Shown here: positions 54,817 to 63,284 of the stretch, one piece after another
Layout: each line of letters begins with the position of its first letter
Numbering within the stretch: position 1 is the first letter of the stretch
Assembly: GCA_945859605.1 (NCBI GenBank)
Contig: OX243815.1
Location: forward strand, 38,323,165 to 38,387,164
From: Lumbricus rubellus
Lineage: Eukaryota; Annelida; Clitellata; Crassiclitellata; Lumbricidae
DNA length: 64,000 bases
Reading direction: 5' to 3'
Notes under the pieces: generated by a model
Database searches by the model: none
Seen by the model: the letters and a program-made list of their open reading frames with translations, nothing else
What the model was told of the DNA's origin: nothing
Program-made: the position numbers and the translations under genes

Positions 54817-56112
54817 ATGCAATCATCTGATATTCTAAGATTTACCGAACAACCATTGAGCGATGAAAGCGTCGAACGCTACGAATGGTATGAGTATGAG
54901 CCGATATCGGGGGCGAATCTAAACACCTCCGGCGAGATTAGAATAAACATCGAACTTCAAGATTTATTTTGTCATCCCGCAGAATCTTACCTGCTGTTCG
55001 AGGGTAGATTGACGAAGGCGGTCAACAACAACACCTTCTACGCTGATATCGATGAAGCAACTCTTACGAATAATGGGCTCATGCATCTTTTCAGTCAAAT
55101 TTCGTATTCACTGTCGAATCAGGAAATTGAATCGTTATTTCACCCGGGTCAAGCAACGACGATGCTCGGATTACTCAAATACCCGAATGATTTTCAACTA
55201 GCTCAAGGATTGAATCAGTTGTGGTACAAGGACAGCGGAGCGGCGGCTGCTATCGCGAATAATCAAGGTTTCGCCGTGAGACAGTCGTATATAATTCGAA
55301 AACCAAATGCCAAAGGTACTTTCAGCTTTGTAGTTCCATTGAAGCATATTTTCGGATTTTGCGATGATTACGACAAGGTTGTTTTTGGTGTGAAACATAC
55401 GCTAACTCTTGTTCGTAAGGCCGATGATGACGCAATTTTTAGACTCGCCGCCGCGGGTGCAGGGAAAGTTAGGCTGGATAAAATCTCATGGTTCATGCCG
55501 CACGTTATTCCTGCGGATATGGAGAAGATGCAATTGTACAAAACGATCGAATCGAAAGCGTCGTTGCCAGTTGCGTACAGAGCCCGTCAATGCGATACCA
55601 CCTCCGTCGCACAGTCGACTAATTTTAGCTGGAGACTTAGCGTCAAGACATTACCCGAGAAGCCTAGGTACATCATCTTGGGTTTTCAAACCGACAAAAG
55701 CGGCGATCAAGAACAAAATCCATCCATTTTCAATCATTGCGATCTGAAGAACATGTTCGTGATGATGAACCAGGACCGATACCCAGTTGTCGACTACAAC
55801 CTATCATTTCCGAATCAACAATTCGCGCGGGCGTACCGAGCAGCAGCCGCGTTCAGTGAAAAATACTATGGAATGGACGAACTAATGACGCAATGCAATA
55901 TCACACCCTCGGACTTCAAAGATCTGTTTCCGATTATGGTGTTTGACGTGAGCAAGCAATCCGAGCGTCTGAAGTCATCGGTGGTCGATATCCAGATCAA
56001 AGGCACGTTCAATACGGCGGCGCCGGCTAATACGGAAGCGTACGCAATGGTGATTTCAGACAAGTTACTGAGGTTTCAATCGGATGGGCAGAAAATGAGT
56101 GTGGTATATTGA
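54817..56112 (+). CDS. Major capsid protein (double jelly-roll)
   Basis: 431 aa. Strand-rich, with YEWYEYEPISGANLN, LFCHPAESYLLFEGRL, NNGLMHLFSQISYSLSNQEI, LFHPGQATTMLGLLKYP, FSFVVPLKHIFGFCDDY and KDLFPIMVFDVSKQSERL. These are the landmarks of the Polinton capsid protein (PY), which forms hexon-like trimers. It is uninterrupted, near the lower end of the size range, and starts in AGTAGTAAAAATG. Confidence 0.9.
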   Translation: MQSSDILRFTEQPLSDESVERYEWYEYEPISGANLNTSGEIRINIELQDLFCHPAESYLLFEGRLTKAVNNNTFYADIDEATLTNNGLMHLFSQISYSLSNQEIESLFHPGQATTMLGLLKYPNDFQLAQGLNQLWYKDSGAAAAIANNQGFAVRQSYIIRKPNAKGTFSFVVPLKHIFGFCDDYDKVVFGVKHTLTLVRKADDDAIFRLAAAGAGKVRLDKISWFMPHVIPADMEKMQLYKTIESKASLPVAYRARQCDTTSVAQSTNFSWRLSVKTLPEKPRYIILGFQTDKSGDQEQNPSIFNHCDLKNMFVMMNQDRYPVVDYNLSFPNQQFARAYRAAAAFSEKYYGMDELMTQCNITPSDFKDLFPIMVFDVSKQSERLKSSVVDIQIKGTFNTAAPANTEAYAMVISDKLLRFQSDGQKMSVVY

Positions 56113-56185
56113 AGTTCATGATAGAATGGTCGATGAAGTGTAGAAGTGTAGTATTCAAATTCAAAACTTGATTCGGTTTTGAATT

Positions 56186-56920
56186 CTAAGGGCGTAACCA
56201 TGCCACTGAAAATTCGCGAACAAAAATATTTACCGGATCAAACGAACTAATAAATATCTCGAGATAATCAGTATTAGTTAATCGAACTAGGCTAGTGCCC
56301 CACACATATTTTTTCGACCCGGCCTTACCCCCGCCGCCGACAATCAGCTCGTCCACTCCCCCACTTTTGTACAAGCCAACAGTTTCGTTATATTTACCAC
56401 TACTGTCGCGTATTTCCAAACACGCCGAAACCATGTAACAGCCGGCTTTCCGAGGAAGGAAACGGTTCGAATTGACTAGACAATTATCCGGATCGAATTT
56501 TACAGCTCCAAATGATACTTGCGTTATTGTGTTAGCGATGATAGCCTGAGCCGAGAGGGCGTAAACACTAAACGCCGGGCCAAATGCGACCTCAGCAGTG
56601 GGTGTAGGCGCTATCGAAGCAATTCGTTCGTCTACGTATTTTTTATTCGTCAAATGATTATCGTTTGACGGAATGCCCGCGTGATTCGTAATCAAATCTA
56701 TAGCTTGACCCCAACTTAGCGCTTCATCCATTCCCGCATCCGGATTATTCGTTATTGGCAGGCCTTTGATGCAGCTGCCATTCATATTTAGATTCCCAGT
56801 CGCCGGATTTGCTCCATCTAACCTTAGAAAAGTACTGTTTACTTGGGACAGCGTAACGCCCCCTGCAATTATTCTTTGAGTAGATCCTGAATCTGTATGA
56901 CCAAATTTATCAACAGGCAT
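56186..56920 (-). CDS. Fibre-like protein A (C1q/TNF-like head)
   Basis: 244 aa. The conserved base MPVDKFGHTDSGSTQR is followed by a shaft-like segment (LRLDGANPATGNLNMNG, LTNKKYVDERI). Then comes a C-terminal jelly-roll head of C1q/TNF type (AFSVYALSAQ, KAGCYMVSACLEI, GLYKSGG, DYLEIFIS, FSVAWLRP). The layout is that of virus and phage receptor-binding fibres. It is a tandem paralogue of fibre B, 25 bp away. Confidence 0.8.
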   Translation of the reverse strand: MPVDKFGHTDSGSTQRIIAGGVTLSQVNSTFLRLDGANPATGNLNMNGSCIKGLPITNNPDAGMDEALSWGQAIDLITNHAGIPSNDNHLTNKKYVDERIASIAPTPTAEVAFGPAFSVYALSAQAIIANTITQVSFGAVKFDPDNCLVNSNRFLPRKAGCYMVSACLEIRDSSGKYNETVGLYKSGGVDELIVGGGGKAGSKKYVWGTSLVRLTNTDYLEIFISSFDPVNIFVREFSVAWLRP

Positions 56921-56945
56921 TTTGAATATAATAATTTTTATTAAT

Positions 56946-57686
56946 TCAGGGCCGTAAGAATGCCGCCGAAAAGTCTCTAGCTAATATGCGCGTAGCGACA
57001 GATGAAAAAGCGTGTATGTTGAGGTAATCGAACTCGTCTAGAAAAACTACGGCACTACCGGTTGAATGGTTGAACGAACCTCCCGTAGCCCCTCCGCCCG
57101 CAATTTGCATGTACGACGCCCCATTTTTATACAGGTGGACGGTGCCATACGCGGAATTACTAGTGTTACAAAATTCTATGTACGCCGAAACGATATAGTA
57201 CCCGGCTTTACTGGGGAAGAAAGAAGTCGTTCCGATACCCTGTTCAATACCATGTTTTGCGGTACCGCATCTTATTACGTCAAAAGTAACTGCAGTGTGA
57301 GATCTAGCGAGTATAGCCTGTTGAGTTGAACTGTAAGCACTAACCGCGGGCCCTACCACCGTCGCCACTTTCGAAGTAAGTTGTTCATCGACGTATTTCT
57401 TATTCGTCAAATGATTATTGTCGGTCGGGACGTCGTCGTGATTCTGCAGTAAATCTATTACTTGCCCCCGACTCACAGCCTCATCTATTCCCGCTTCCAA
57501 AGTATTCGCTGTATTCGTTGTAGGCAGACCTCTAATAGTATGACCACTCATATTTAGATCTCCGGTCGCCGGGTTTGCTCCATCTAGCCGTAGAAAAGTA
57601 CTATTTACTTGACTTTCAGTAACTCCCCCAGCAATTACTCTTTGTGTAGATCCCGAATCCGTATGTCCAAATTTATCAACAGGCAT
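56946..57686 (-). CDS. Fibre-like protein B (C1q/TNF-like head)
   Basis: 246 aa. The first 75 residues are nearly the same as fibre A (MPVDKFGHTDSGSTQR, LRLDGANPATG). The head is strongly diverged (AVSAYSSTQQAILARSH, KAGYYIVSAYIEFCN, HLYKNGASY, DYLNIHAF). The base anchors to the capsid and the head would bind the target (inference from fibre architecture). The start is TGTAAAAAATG. Confidence 0.8.
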   Translation of the reverse strand: MPVDKFGHTDSGSTQRVIAGGVTESQVNSTFLRLDGANPATGDLNMSGHTIRGLPTTNTANTLEAGIDEAVSRGQVIDLLQNHDDVPTDNNHLTNKKYVDEQLTSKVATVVGPAVSAYSSTQQAILARSHTAVTFDVIRCGTAKHGIEQGIGTTSFFPSKAGYYIVSAYIEFCNTSNSAYGTVHLYKNGASYMQIAGGGATGGSFNHSTGSAVVFLDEFDYLNIHAFSSVATRILARDFSAAFLRP

Positions 57687-57708
57687 TTTTTACATCTGAA
57701 TATAATTT

Positions 57709-58143
57709 TCAATGCAGGCTGTTTATAACTTCTTGAAAAGTCACTCCATCTTTGCATGTTTTTTTCAGGACGTGCAGGCATAGATGACCGCAAAACACTT
57801 CGTTGTCAGGCTGTACGCGCTCACTATTGTAGTACACGGGACTCTGTAAATACTTTACCAGTTCTGTAGGAGGGGGCAGGCCATAGCTGTCGAAATATAT
57901 TTTGTCCTTGCCGTTTTTTGAAAAAGCGACCCAGTGCGAGCCGGTTCCATTAGAATCGTCTAGATTCAATATCCCACATTCAGTCCGTCTAGGTTTCTTC
58001 GGCAGCTCGTCTCTGAGAAATACTCCCCGGAAATTAGGGATATTGAGCTTTTTCGCGGCATCTAGTAGTTCAAAATTCGTCAACAGATGATTTGCGAGAA
58101 CTACGCCTTCGACATTTATGTTTTTCACAGTTGTATAGCTCAT
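57709..58143 (-). CDS. Adenain-like cysteine protease
   Basis: 144 aa. The catalytic set is visible: His70 in TGSHWVAF, Asp85 in IYFDSYG, Gln111 in ERVQPD and Cys118 in VFCGHLCLHVL. This order and spacing match the Polinton/adenovirus maturation protease (ULP1-like fold), which trims virion precursors. The length is normal for Polintons. It is followed 22 bp on by fibre B in the same direction. Confidence 0.9.
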   Translation of the reverse strand: MSYTTVKNINVEGVVLANHLLTNFELLDAAKKLNIPNFRGVFLRDELPKKPRRTECGILNLDDSNGTGSHWVAFSKNGKDKIYFDSYGLPPPTELVKYLQSPVYYNSERVQPDNEVFCGHLCLHVLKKTCKDGVTFQEVINSLH

Positions 58144-58165
58144 TTTAATATTTCATCTAGATGTT

Positions 58166-58495
58166 TCACAAACTAATGAGCTTTCGAGCTTCTACGCTGG
58201 CGAGATAATATTTTCGCCTACAATTTTTGCATTCATTCGCCTTTCCATCTTTTTGAAATCGATTGTTGACGTATTCCGATATGTTCTGATTTACCTTACA
58301 CCGACTGCAAACTTTTGTGTCTTTTGTCTCCCTAATTTCCTGTCTTGCGTATTTGTGTGCAAGCTCTTTCACTTTGGCATTTTTACAAATTTTACAGCTG
58401 GGGTAATACCCGCTCTTCTGTAAGTTATCTTTGTGAAATTCGTCCAAGCTTTTTTCTATTTTGCATTTAGAACACACTTTTTTTGCCGCATCCAT
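58166..58495 (-). CDS. Double zinc-ribbon protein
   Basis: 109 aa with two similar units of the form CxxCxxxKxxxxF (CSKCKIEKSLDEF ... CKIC, and CSRCKVNQNISEY ... CKNC). Each could bind one zinc. Such ribbons are known from phage and giant-virus proteins that precede HNH nucleases, but no nuclease domain follows here. The start is ACTAATATAAAATGG. Confidence 0.7.
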   Translation of the reverse strand: MDAAKKVCSKCKIEKSLDEFHKDNLQKSGYYPSCKICKNAKVKELAHKYARQEIRETKDTKVCSRCKVNQNISEYVNNRFQKDGKANECKNCRRKYYLASVEARKLISL

Positions 58496-58511
58496 TTTAT
58501 ATTAGTGTAAA

Positions 58512-58732
58512 TTATTCTTTATTTTGTTTAGTTTTCAGCGTGTAGTGCCCATAGGCTAGGGTGTGGATCCCGTCATCCATTATTACTCTTTTGTCGTCGT
58601 CGGCGGACAGAGCTATTTTATTTACTTCTTCGGTGTAAATTTCATGGCGGTAGGATCGAATGACGTTCATCGCTCTCGACTGTTGTCTTTTCGTAAACAC
58701 ACAGTCTTTGTAATCTGCGTGAGTGATTGATT
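58512..58732 (-). pseudogene. C-terminal tail of the Polinton DNA polymerase B, gene truncated
   Basis: The frame ends MDDGIHTLAYGHYTLK after YRHEIYTEEVNKIALSADDDKRV. That wording closes large Polinton polymerase-type proteins in many animals (from memory of the family). The frame is open back to a stop at about 58733, where the sequence changes to the tRNA-like repeat. About 1000 upstream codons are gone. The first NTG in frame is GTG at 58700, not a credible start. Confidence 0.65.
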
Positions 58733-58748
58733 TCTAGACGACGTTAGT

Positions 58749-59172
58749 AGTATAGGGTTAACAAGCTGGATGTCTTTTATTATTTCCTGAGGGGGGTGCT
58801 CGGTAGTACAGTGGATAGCGCGCTGGACTGTCGACTCAGCTATGATGAGTACACGGTCAGTGGATGATGAGACGGCGAGAGAGAGGATTAGCCACCGCCT
58901 TCATATGCCAAGGCCTTGAAAATGAAGTCTTTTTTCCAGTATAGGGTTAACAAGCTGGATGTCTTTTATTATTTCCTGAGGGGGGTGCTCGGTAGTACAG
59001 TGGTTAGCGCGCTGAACTGTCAACCAAGAGGTCAGGGGTTCAATTCTCCGCCGGGGCAGAAATTTGTAACGAGATTTCTGTTCCTCTAGCCGACTCAGCT
59101 ATGATGAGTACACGGTCAGTGGATGATGAGACGGCGAGGGAGAGGACCGCCCGAGGTCTTGAAAATGAAGTC
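58749..59172 (+). repeat. Tandem pair of tRNA-like (SINE) units, first one internally deleted
   Basis: Unit 1 (58749-58930) and unit 2 (58938-59172) share AGTATAGGGTTAACAAGCTG, CTCGGTAGTACAGTGG and GCTATGATGAGTACACGG, then end in CTTGAAAATGAAGTC. In unit 2 an A-box-like TAGTACAGTGGTTAGCG and a B-box-like GGGTTCAATTC are both present, so it looks like a tRNA-derived SINE head. Unit 1 lacks about 70 bp from the anticodon region through the B-box. Confidence 0.75.
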
Positions 59173-59182
59173 GCTAACACTT

Positions 59183-59424
59183 CATCCCCATTGGCGCATC
59201 ATACTCAGCGTGCTCTGTTTACACATCCGCCTTAAGCCAGCAGCTGCAGCAGCTCGAGAGAGAGAGAGCGCGAGCCAAAGCAGATGGTCATGAGTCACAC
59301 CATCCCCATTGGCGCATCATACTCAGCGTGCCCTGTTTACACATCCGCCTTAAGCCAGCAGCTGCAGCAGCTCGAGAGAGAGAGAGCGCGAGCCAAAGCA
59401 GATGGTGTGACTCATGACCATCTG
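59183..59424. repeat. 118-bp direct duplication with an inverted 20-bp end
   Basis: CATCCCCATTGGCGCATCAT starts at 59183 and again at 59301, 118 bp apart, nearly identical. The first unit ends ATGGTCATGAGTCACACCAT; the second ends in the exact reverse complement of that 20-mer. GAGAGAGAGAG runs lie inside. Confidence 0.85.
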
Positions 59425-59433
59425 GCTCGCTCA

Positions 59434-59483
59434 GTCACGACAACGTTGACCTAGGCTACATGCATAGTATACGTTGTCGTGAC
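59434..59483. repeat. 13-bp inverted repeat upstream of the 281-aa gene
   Basis: GTCACGACAACGT (59434-59446) and ACGTTGTCGTGAC (59471-59483) are exact complements, 24 bp apart and about 100 bp before the ATG at 59582. This could be an operator-like site or a small terminal repeat. Confidence 0.7.
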
Positions 59484-59581
59484 AGGTAAATTTGGAGCAT
59501 TGCCAACGGTCTGTTGTAGGCTACATCTCACAGTGGCTTTTTGATTTTGCGATAAATAGTTGCTGTATAAATCAGTTCAAA

Positions 59582-60427
59582 ATGGCTAAATTCTTTAAAG
59601 GTGTGGCTAAGTTTTCAAGCGATGCAATCCACCTGGCGATAAATACAAAGTTTGATAATAATTTGGAAGAAATACAACGATTCGAGGAACATCTACGCGA
59701 TATTAGCAACCTTCTCAAGAAGCCGCCGAAGCGACAAAGACCCCATGGAATACCAACCGCTGAATCTCAGGATAGTCAAATTTTTCGGGACTCGATTCTT
59801 CTTCAGATACGACTCAAGATTGCAGAATACGAGGAATATATTCTAAATCATGATAATGACTTCCCAATGATTTTAGACAACCCTACTTATCCCATTGACA
59901 TGATGGATCTTACTTCGTTAAAACTAGCACATGCACAGTGTAAAGAGGAAGAAACTACAGCTACAGCACTACATCAAGTCCTGACATATCAGAGAGGTAG
60001 TATGTACCTTCACGCACGTAATTTTGCACCCCATGATTCGCCTCTTAAGACATTTTATCTTATAGAATTTGGTGTAAACTACAGAACGGTACAACGATAC
60101 ACTGCGTTTGCCATGCTTATACGCGTCTATCCTCGCTTGATAATATGTGGGCTATCATTTACTCAACTATCAAAGCACCACAATCGGATCCTTCAACATC
60201 TCACAACTGATATTGAACTCGCTGAGCGGTTGAGAGCTTCCGTCGCAGTTATGTGTCAAAATGGTTATTTTACAATAAATCCAACTCAGCCTCAGTCAAT
60301 TCCCACAACTTTAAACCTACAACCAATAAATACTGATCCAGACATTCTTCACATAGAATCTGATATCATTGATAGAAAGCGACCTTCGTTACTGCTGGAC
60401 GAACAACAAGTTGGCCAGTTTCTTTAA
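59582..60427 (+). CDS. Orphan 281-aa helical protein
   Basis: It starts in CAAAATGGC, the same start context as the Polinton genes. I do not recognise the family. It has mixed helices: KFFKGVAKFSSDAIHLAIN, a charged segment, a DNPTYPIDMMDL loop, then a core with FYLIEFGVNYRTVQRYTAFA, MLIRVYPRLIICGLSF and LTTDIELAERLRASVAVM. The VNYRTVQRYTAF part could be a helix-turn-helix. The frame is clean. It lies between element 1 and the integrase of element 2, converging on the latter as the SAP gene does in element 1. It may therefore be the left-end accessory gene of element 2 (inference). Confidence 0.6.
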   Translation: MAKFFKGVAKFSSDAIHLAINTKFDNNLEEIQRFEEHLRDISNLLKKPPKRQRPHGIPTAESQDSQIFRDSILLQIRLKIAEYEEYILNHDNDFPMILDNPTYPIDMMDLTSLKLAHAQCKEEETTATALHQVLTYQRGSMYLHARNFAPHDSPLKTFYLIEFGVNYRTVQRYTAFAMLIRVYPRLIICGLSFTQLSKHHNRILQHLTTDIELAERLRASVAVMCQNGYFTINPTQPQSIPTTLNLQPINTDPDILHIESDIIDRKRPSLLLDEQQVGQFL

Positions 60428-60673
60428 TTGCACAGGTTGCTTAATTGCACAGGTTGCTATGCTGTTACGACGTTTAATTTGTCAGATCATCTCGCCGTCC
60501 GGAAAACAACCACCACCTGAGCAGCGACATTGATTACCCGTATACATAAAAAACTGTGTTCATCATTCAACTATTATAACCAATCGGTTTTATATCTCAC
60601 TAGATCTACGTGTTTCAGAGGACAATGGACTAACAAAAGCGAGAAAACATTGCCTGTTGGTCGTGTGTCAGTG
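60428..60673. other. Spacer after the orphan gene
   Basis: It contains a short repeat of TTGCACAGGTTGCT and no open frame of note. Confidence 0.5.
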
Positions 60674-61412
60674 TAGGCTAGTTGCACGTGTTACAATAAT
60701 TATATACTGTTAGATAATCGATATGCAGTGACTCCGCGTTTGTCGATGCATTCCACACATTCCATGGTGACGCTGATGTCGCCTGACTACATAGGCTAGT
60801 TGCACGTGTTACAATAATTATATACTGTTAGATAATCGATATGCAGTGACTCCGCGTTTGTCGATGCATTCCACACATTCCATGGTGACGCTGATGTCGC
60901 CTGACTACATAGGCTAGTTGCACGTGTTACAATAATTATATACTGTTAGATAATCGATATGCAGTGACTCCGCGTTTGTCGATGCATTCCACACATTCCA
61001 TGGTGACGCTGATGTCGCCTGACTACATAGGCTAGTTGCACGTGTTACAATAATTATATACTGTTAGATAATCGATATGCAGTGACTCCGCGTTTGTCGA
61101 TGCATTCCACACATTCCATGGTGACGCTGATGTCGCCTGACTACATAGGCTAGTTGCACGTGTTACAATAATTATATACTGTTAGATAATCGATATGCAG
61201 TGACTCCGCGTTTGTCGATGCATTCCACACATTCCATGGTGACGCTGATGTCGCCTGACTACATAGGCTAGTTGCACGTGTTACAATAATTATATACTGT
61301 TAGATCATCGATATGCAGCGACTCCGCGTTTGTCGATGCATTCCACACATTCCATGGTGACGCTGATGTCGCCTGACTACATAGGCTAGTTGCACGTGTT
61401 ACAATAATTATA
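60674..61412. repeat. 118-bp satellite, six full units and a partial seventh
   Basis: TAGGCTAGTTGCACGTGTTA recurs at 60674, 60792, 60910, 61028, 61146, 61264 and 61382, exactly 118 bp apart. Units are almost identical; the last full one has two changes (GATCATCG, GCAGCGAC). The seventh stops after TACAATAATTATA and runs into a TA run. Confidence 0.97.
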
Positions 61413-61578
61413 TATATATATATATATATATATTTATTATAATATTATTTTTCTAACTTTTTTCTAGGTTTTTTTTTTTCTAATTTTTTTTCCTAGGTTT
61501 TTTTTTCTAACTTTTTTTCTAGGTTTTTTTCTAACTTTTTTTTCTAGGTTTTTTTTTAGGTTTTTTTTTTTTTTCTAG

Positions 61579-61611
<33 letters not shown>

Positions 61612-61642
61612 CTAGGTTTTTTTTTTTTTTTTTTTTTTTTTA
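61413..61642. repeat. TA run and poly-T tract with TTTTCTAGG interruptions
   Basis: About 30 bp of TATATA is followed by some 200 bp of T homopolymer broken by CTAGG and CTAAC. It sits next to the integrase-side end of element 2, as the A-rich AAAAAGT run does in element 1. Confidence 0.9.
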
Positions 61643-61810
61643 AGTCATTCGTTCCAAAAAGTCAAGAATTTTGTTTTCTCGAATGTCTTTTTCTTCTTAG
61701 AACAGGCTGCGAATGTACAGTTTAACTTGTTAATAAAGCGTGTTCATAGAGAAGTAATGATTGCACAAGAGCTGCAGTAGTAGTAGTAAATCAGTTAAAT
61801 TCGTATTATA

Positions 61811-62750
61811 TTACAATGATATCAAGTCTTTATTATCAAGCCATGAATTAAAGGTTTCATCATAGCCTAACCATTTAACCAAAGACCGATTACCACGTTT
61901 CCTAATAATCTTCTCTATTTTAAATGTATCTTGCGTTGTCGATTGTAATTCTGGTTCATAAAATGTCCCTTTTATTTCTTCTCCATGATAGTCAGATATT
62001 TTATACGTTATTGGATCTGTGTATTGAATTTGTGTTATAGTAAAAATCTCTTCGCTCCAATTAGCGGTATATCCTTTCTCAAATGTCTTTTTCTTCTTAG
62101 AAATCCTTACTCTATCTCCTACTGAAAATTTAGGTTTAACAGTTTCAGGTACAGCGTCGCCGTATAGATTTAACCAAACAGCTTTTTCGTTTGCTTTGAT
62201 ACTCGCTTTAACAGGAGTCATTTTAATGGAAGAATGTCTTGTGTTGTTGTATAAATTAACCATATTATCTAAAACATCGATATATCTCTGAGTTGAATTT
62301 GCTGTAAAATACTTAAACATCTTTTCTTTTACTGTCCTATTAAATCTTTCTACGATACAAGATTTCTCTTCGTTCTCAGTTGAATACAACTCCATACCTA
62401 ATGATTTTACCTGTTTATTATAGAATTCTGTTCCCTTATCGACCCAAAGTTTTTCACCCCTTCTTTTGCTCGTATTAAATATTTTAACGAAAGCATCTGC
62501 CACAGATTCTCCGCGCTTATCTTTTATCGGAACAACCCATCCATATTTGGAAAATATATCGATGACGCTTAACAAATATTTCACACCAGAATTAAATTTA
62601 GCATAAGCCTGCATGTCAATCAAGTCTGCCGCCCAAACTTTGTCCACTCCCTGAACATAAACAACTCGCTTCCTGAACTTCCTGACTATAGGTTTATGCA
62701 ATTCGTCAGCAAGTTCGTCTGTCCATCTCAGAGTTTTTTTTTCAACCCCA
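61811..62750 (-). CDS. Polinton integrase, element 2
   Basis: Catalytic Asp in WAADLIDMQ, Asp in LWVDKGTEF, and Glu in CIVERFNRTVKEK; then a DRVRISKKKK segment and the chromodomain (KIEKIIRKRGNRSLVKWLGY). The first in-frame NTG is at 62701 (TTG), but the frame is open upstream through LRWTDELADELHKP to at least 62750, overlapping the PLA2-like gene. The second Asp and the Glu are separated by 29 residues. No zinc domain is seen. Confidence 0.92.
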
Positions 62751-63264
62751 TTCCAAAATGGGTTTTCGTTGATAAAATTGGTTTAACTATAGATCGTTCA
62801 ATTCGTTCGCGGAACGAAGGATTAGGTATATTATTTAATTCATCTATCATAGCTCTGTCAGCGACGTTTCTCCCTGCCGTATCAGTATGTTTAGCATAAG
62901 CTAGGTCGTGACGATAGGCTGCTGCATCAACTCTATCTACTGGTTTACTCCAATCTTTTGGTGTTCCATCAGGATTCAATCGCAAATCCAATCGAGTTCC
63001 TGGACCCGTGAAAGAATGTCCTGGAAGATGCATTTCACCCGGGTACTTTGCCCATGGAAGTTTAATATTAGAAGTAGCAGAATTGAGAGCTGAGACCAAA
63101 TCACCACCTGTAGCGGTGGACATTTTAGTAAACTGAGTTTTTCTAGCGCCACACTCAACGCACACACCCCTAAGCATAGGTCTACCATTCTTACTGACGA
63201 CTCGTTGAACATCTTTAGATTCAGTTTGTCGCTTACATTTTACACAATACGAGTTGTGCTCCAT
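62728..63264 (-). CDS. Zinc-ribbon + phospholipase A2-like protein, element 2 (intact)
   Basis: 178 aa. A four-Cys ribbon (YCVKC ... CVEC) leads to GGDLVSALNSATSNIKLPWA, then a PLA2-like domain with FTGPGTRLDLR (calcium-loop position) and VDAAAYRHDLAY (His-Asp pair). The C-terminus continues past the point where the element 1 copy is frameshifted and ends in a Lys-rich tail. By analogy with parvovirus VP1 it may help the particle cross a membrane (inference). Confidence 0.85.
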   Translation of the reverse strand: MEHNSYCVKCKRQTESKDVQRVVSKNGRPMLRGVCVECGARKTQFTKMSTATGGDLVSALNSATSNIKLPWAKYPGEMHLPGHSFTGPGTRLDLRLNPDGTPKDWSKPVDRVDAAAYRHDLAYAKHTDTAGRNVADRAMIDELNNIPNPSFRERIERSIVKPILSTKTHFGMGLKKKL

Positions 63265-63284
63265 TTTAATATAATATAATTAAA
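63265..63284. promoter_or_regulatory. Bidirectional TA-rich promoter, element 2
   Basis: A 20-bp spacer TTAATATAATATAATTAA, with a flanking A or T run to each start, separates two divergent ATGs. It is nearly symmetric, so both strands read TTAAAATG at the start codon. Confidence 0.65.

Larger units (their letters stand above)
48003..58735 (+). mobile_element. Polinton/Maverick (adintovirus-like) element 1, nearly complete
   Basis: About 10.7 kb with sixteen tightly spaced, intronless frames. The set is the morphogenetic module of Polintons/adintoviruses: integrase, packaging ATPase, major and minor capsid proteins and adenain-like protease, plus fibre-like genes. The polymerase gene is reduced to its C-terminal tail at the right edge. 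Spacers are often under 60 bp. Defects that I could find are the polymerase loss and a frameshift in the PLA2-like gene. Terminal repeats and the 6-bp target duplication expected for Polintons were not found. Confidence 0.92.

Noticed and set aside
58981..59058. Functional tRNA gene
   Set aside because: A- and B-box-like words are present, but the acceptor arms do not pair convincingly and the unit is embedded in a longer repeated SINE-like sequence.
61676..61700. 24-bp near match between 61676-61700 and 62075-62100 (TTTCTC-AATGTCTTTTTCTTC)
   Set aside because: It repeats a T/C-rich part of the integrase coding sequence, but flanks do not match; too short to call a duplication.
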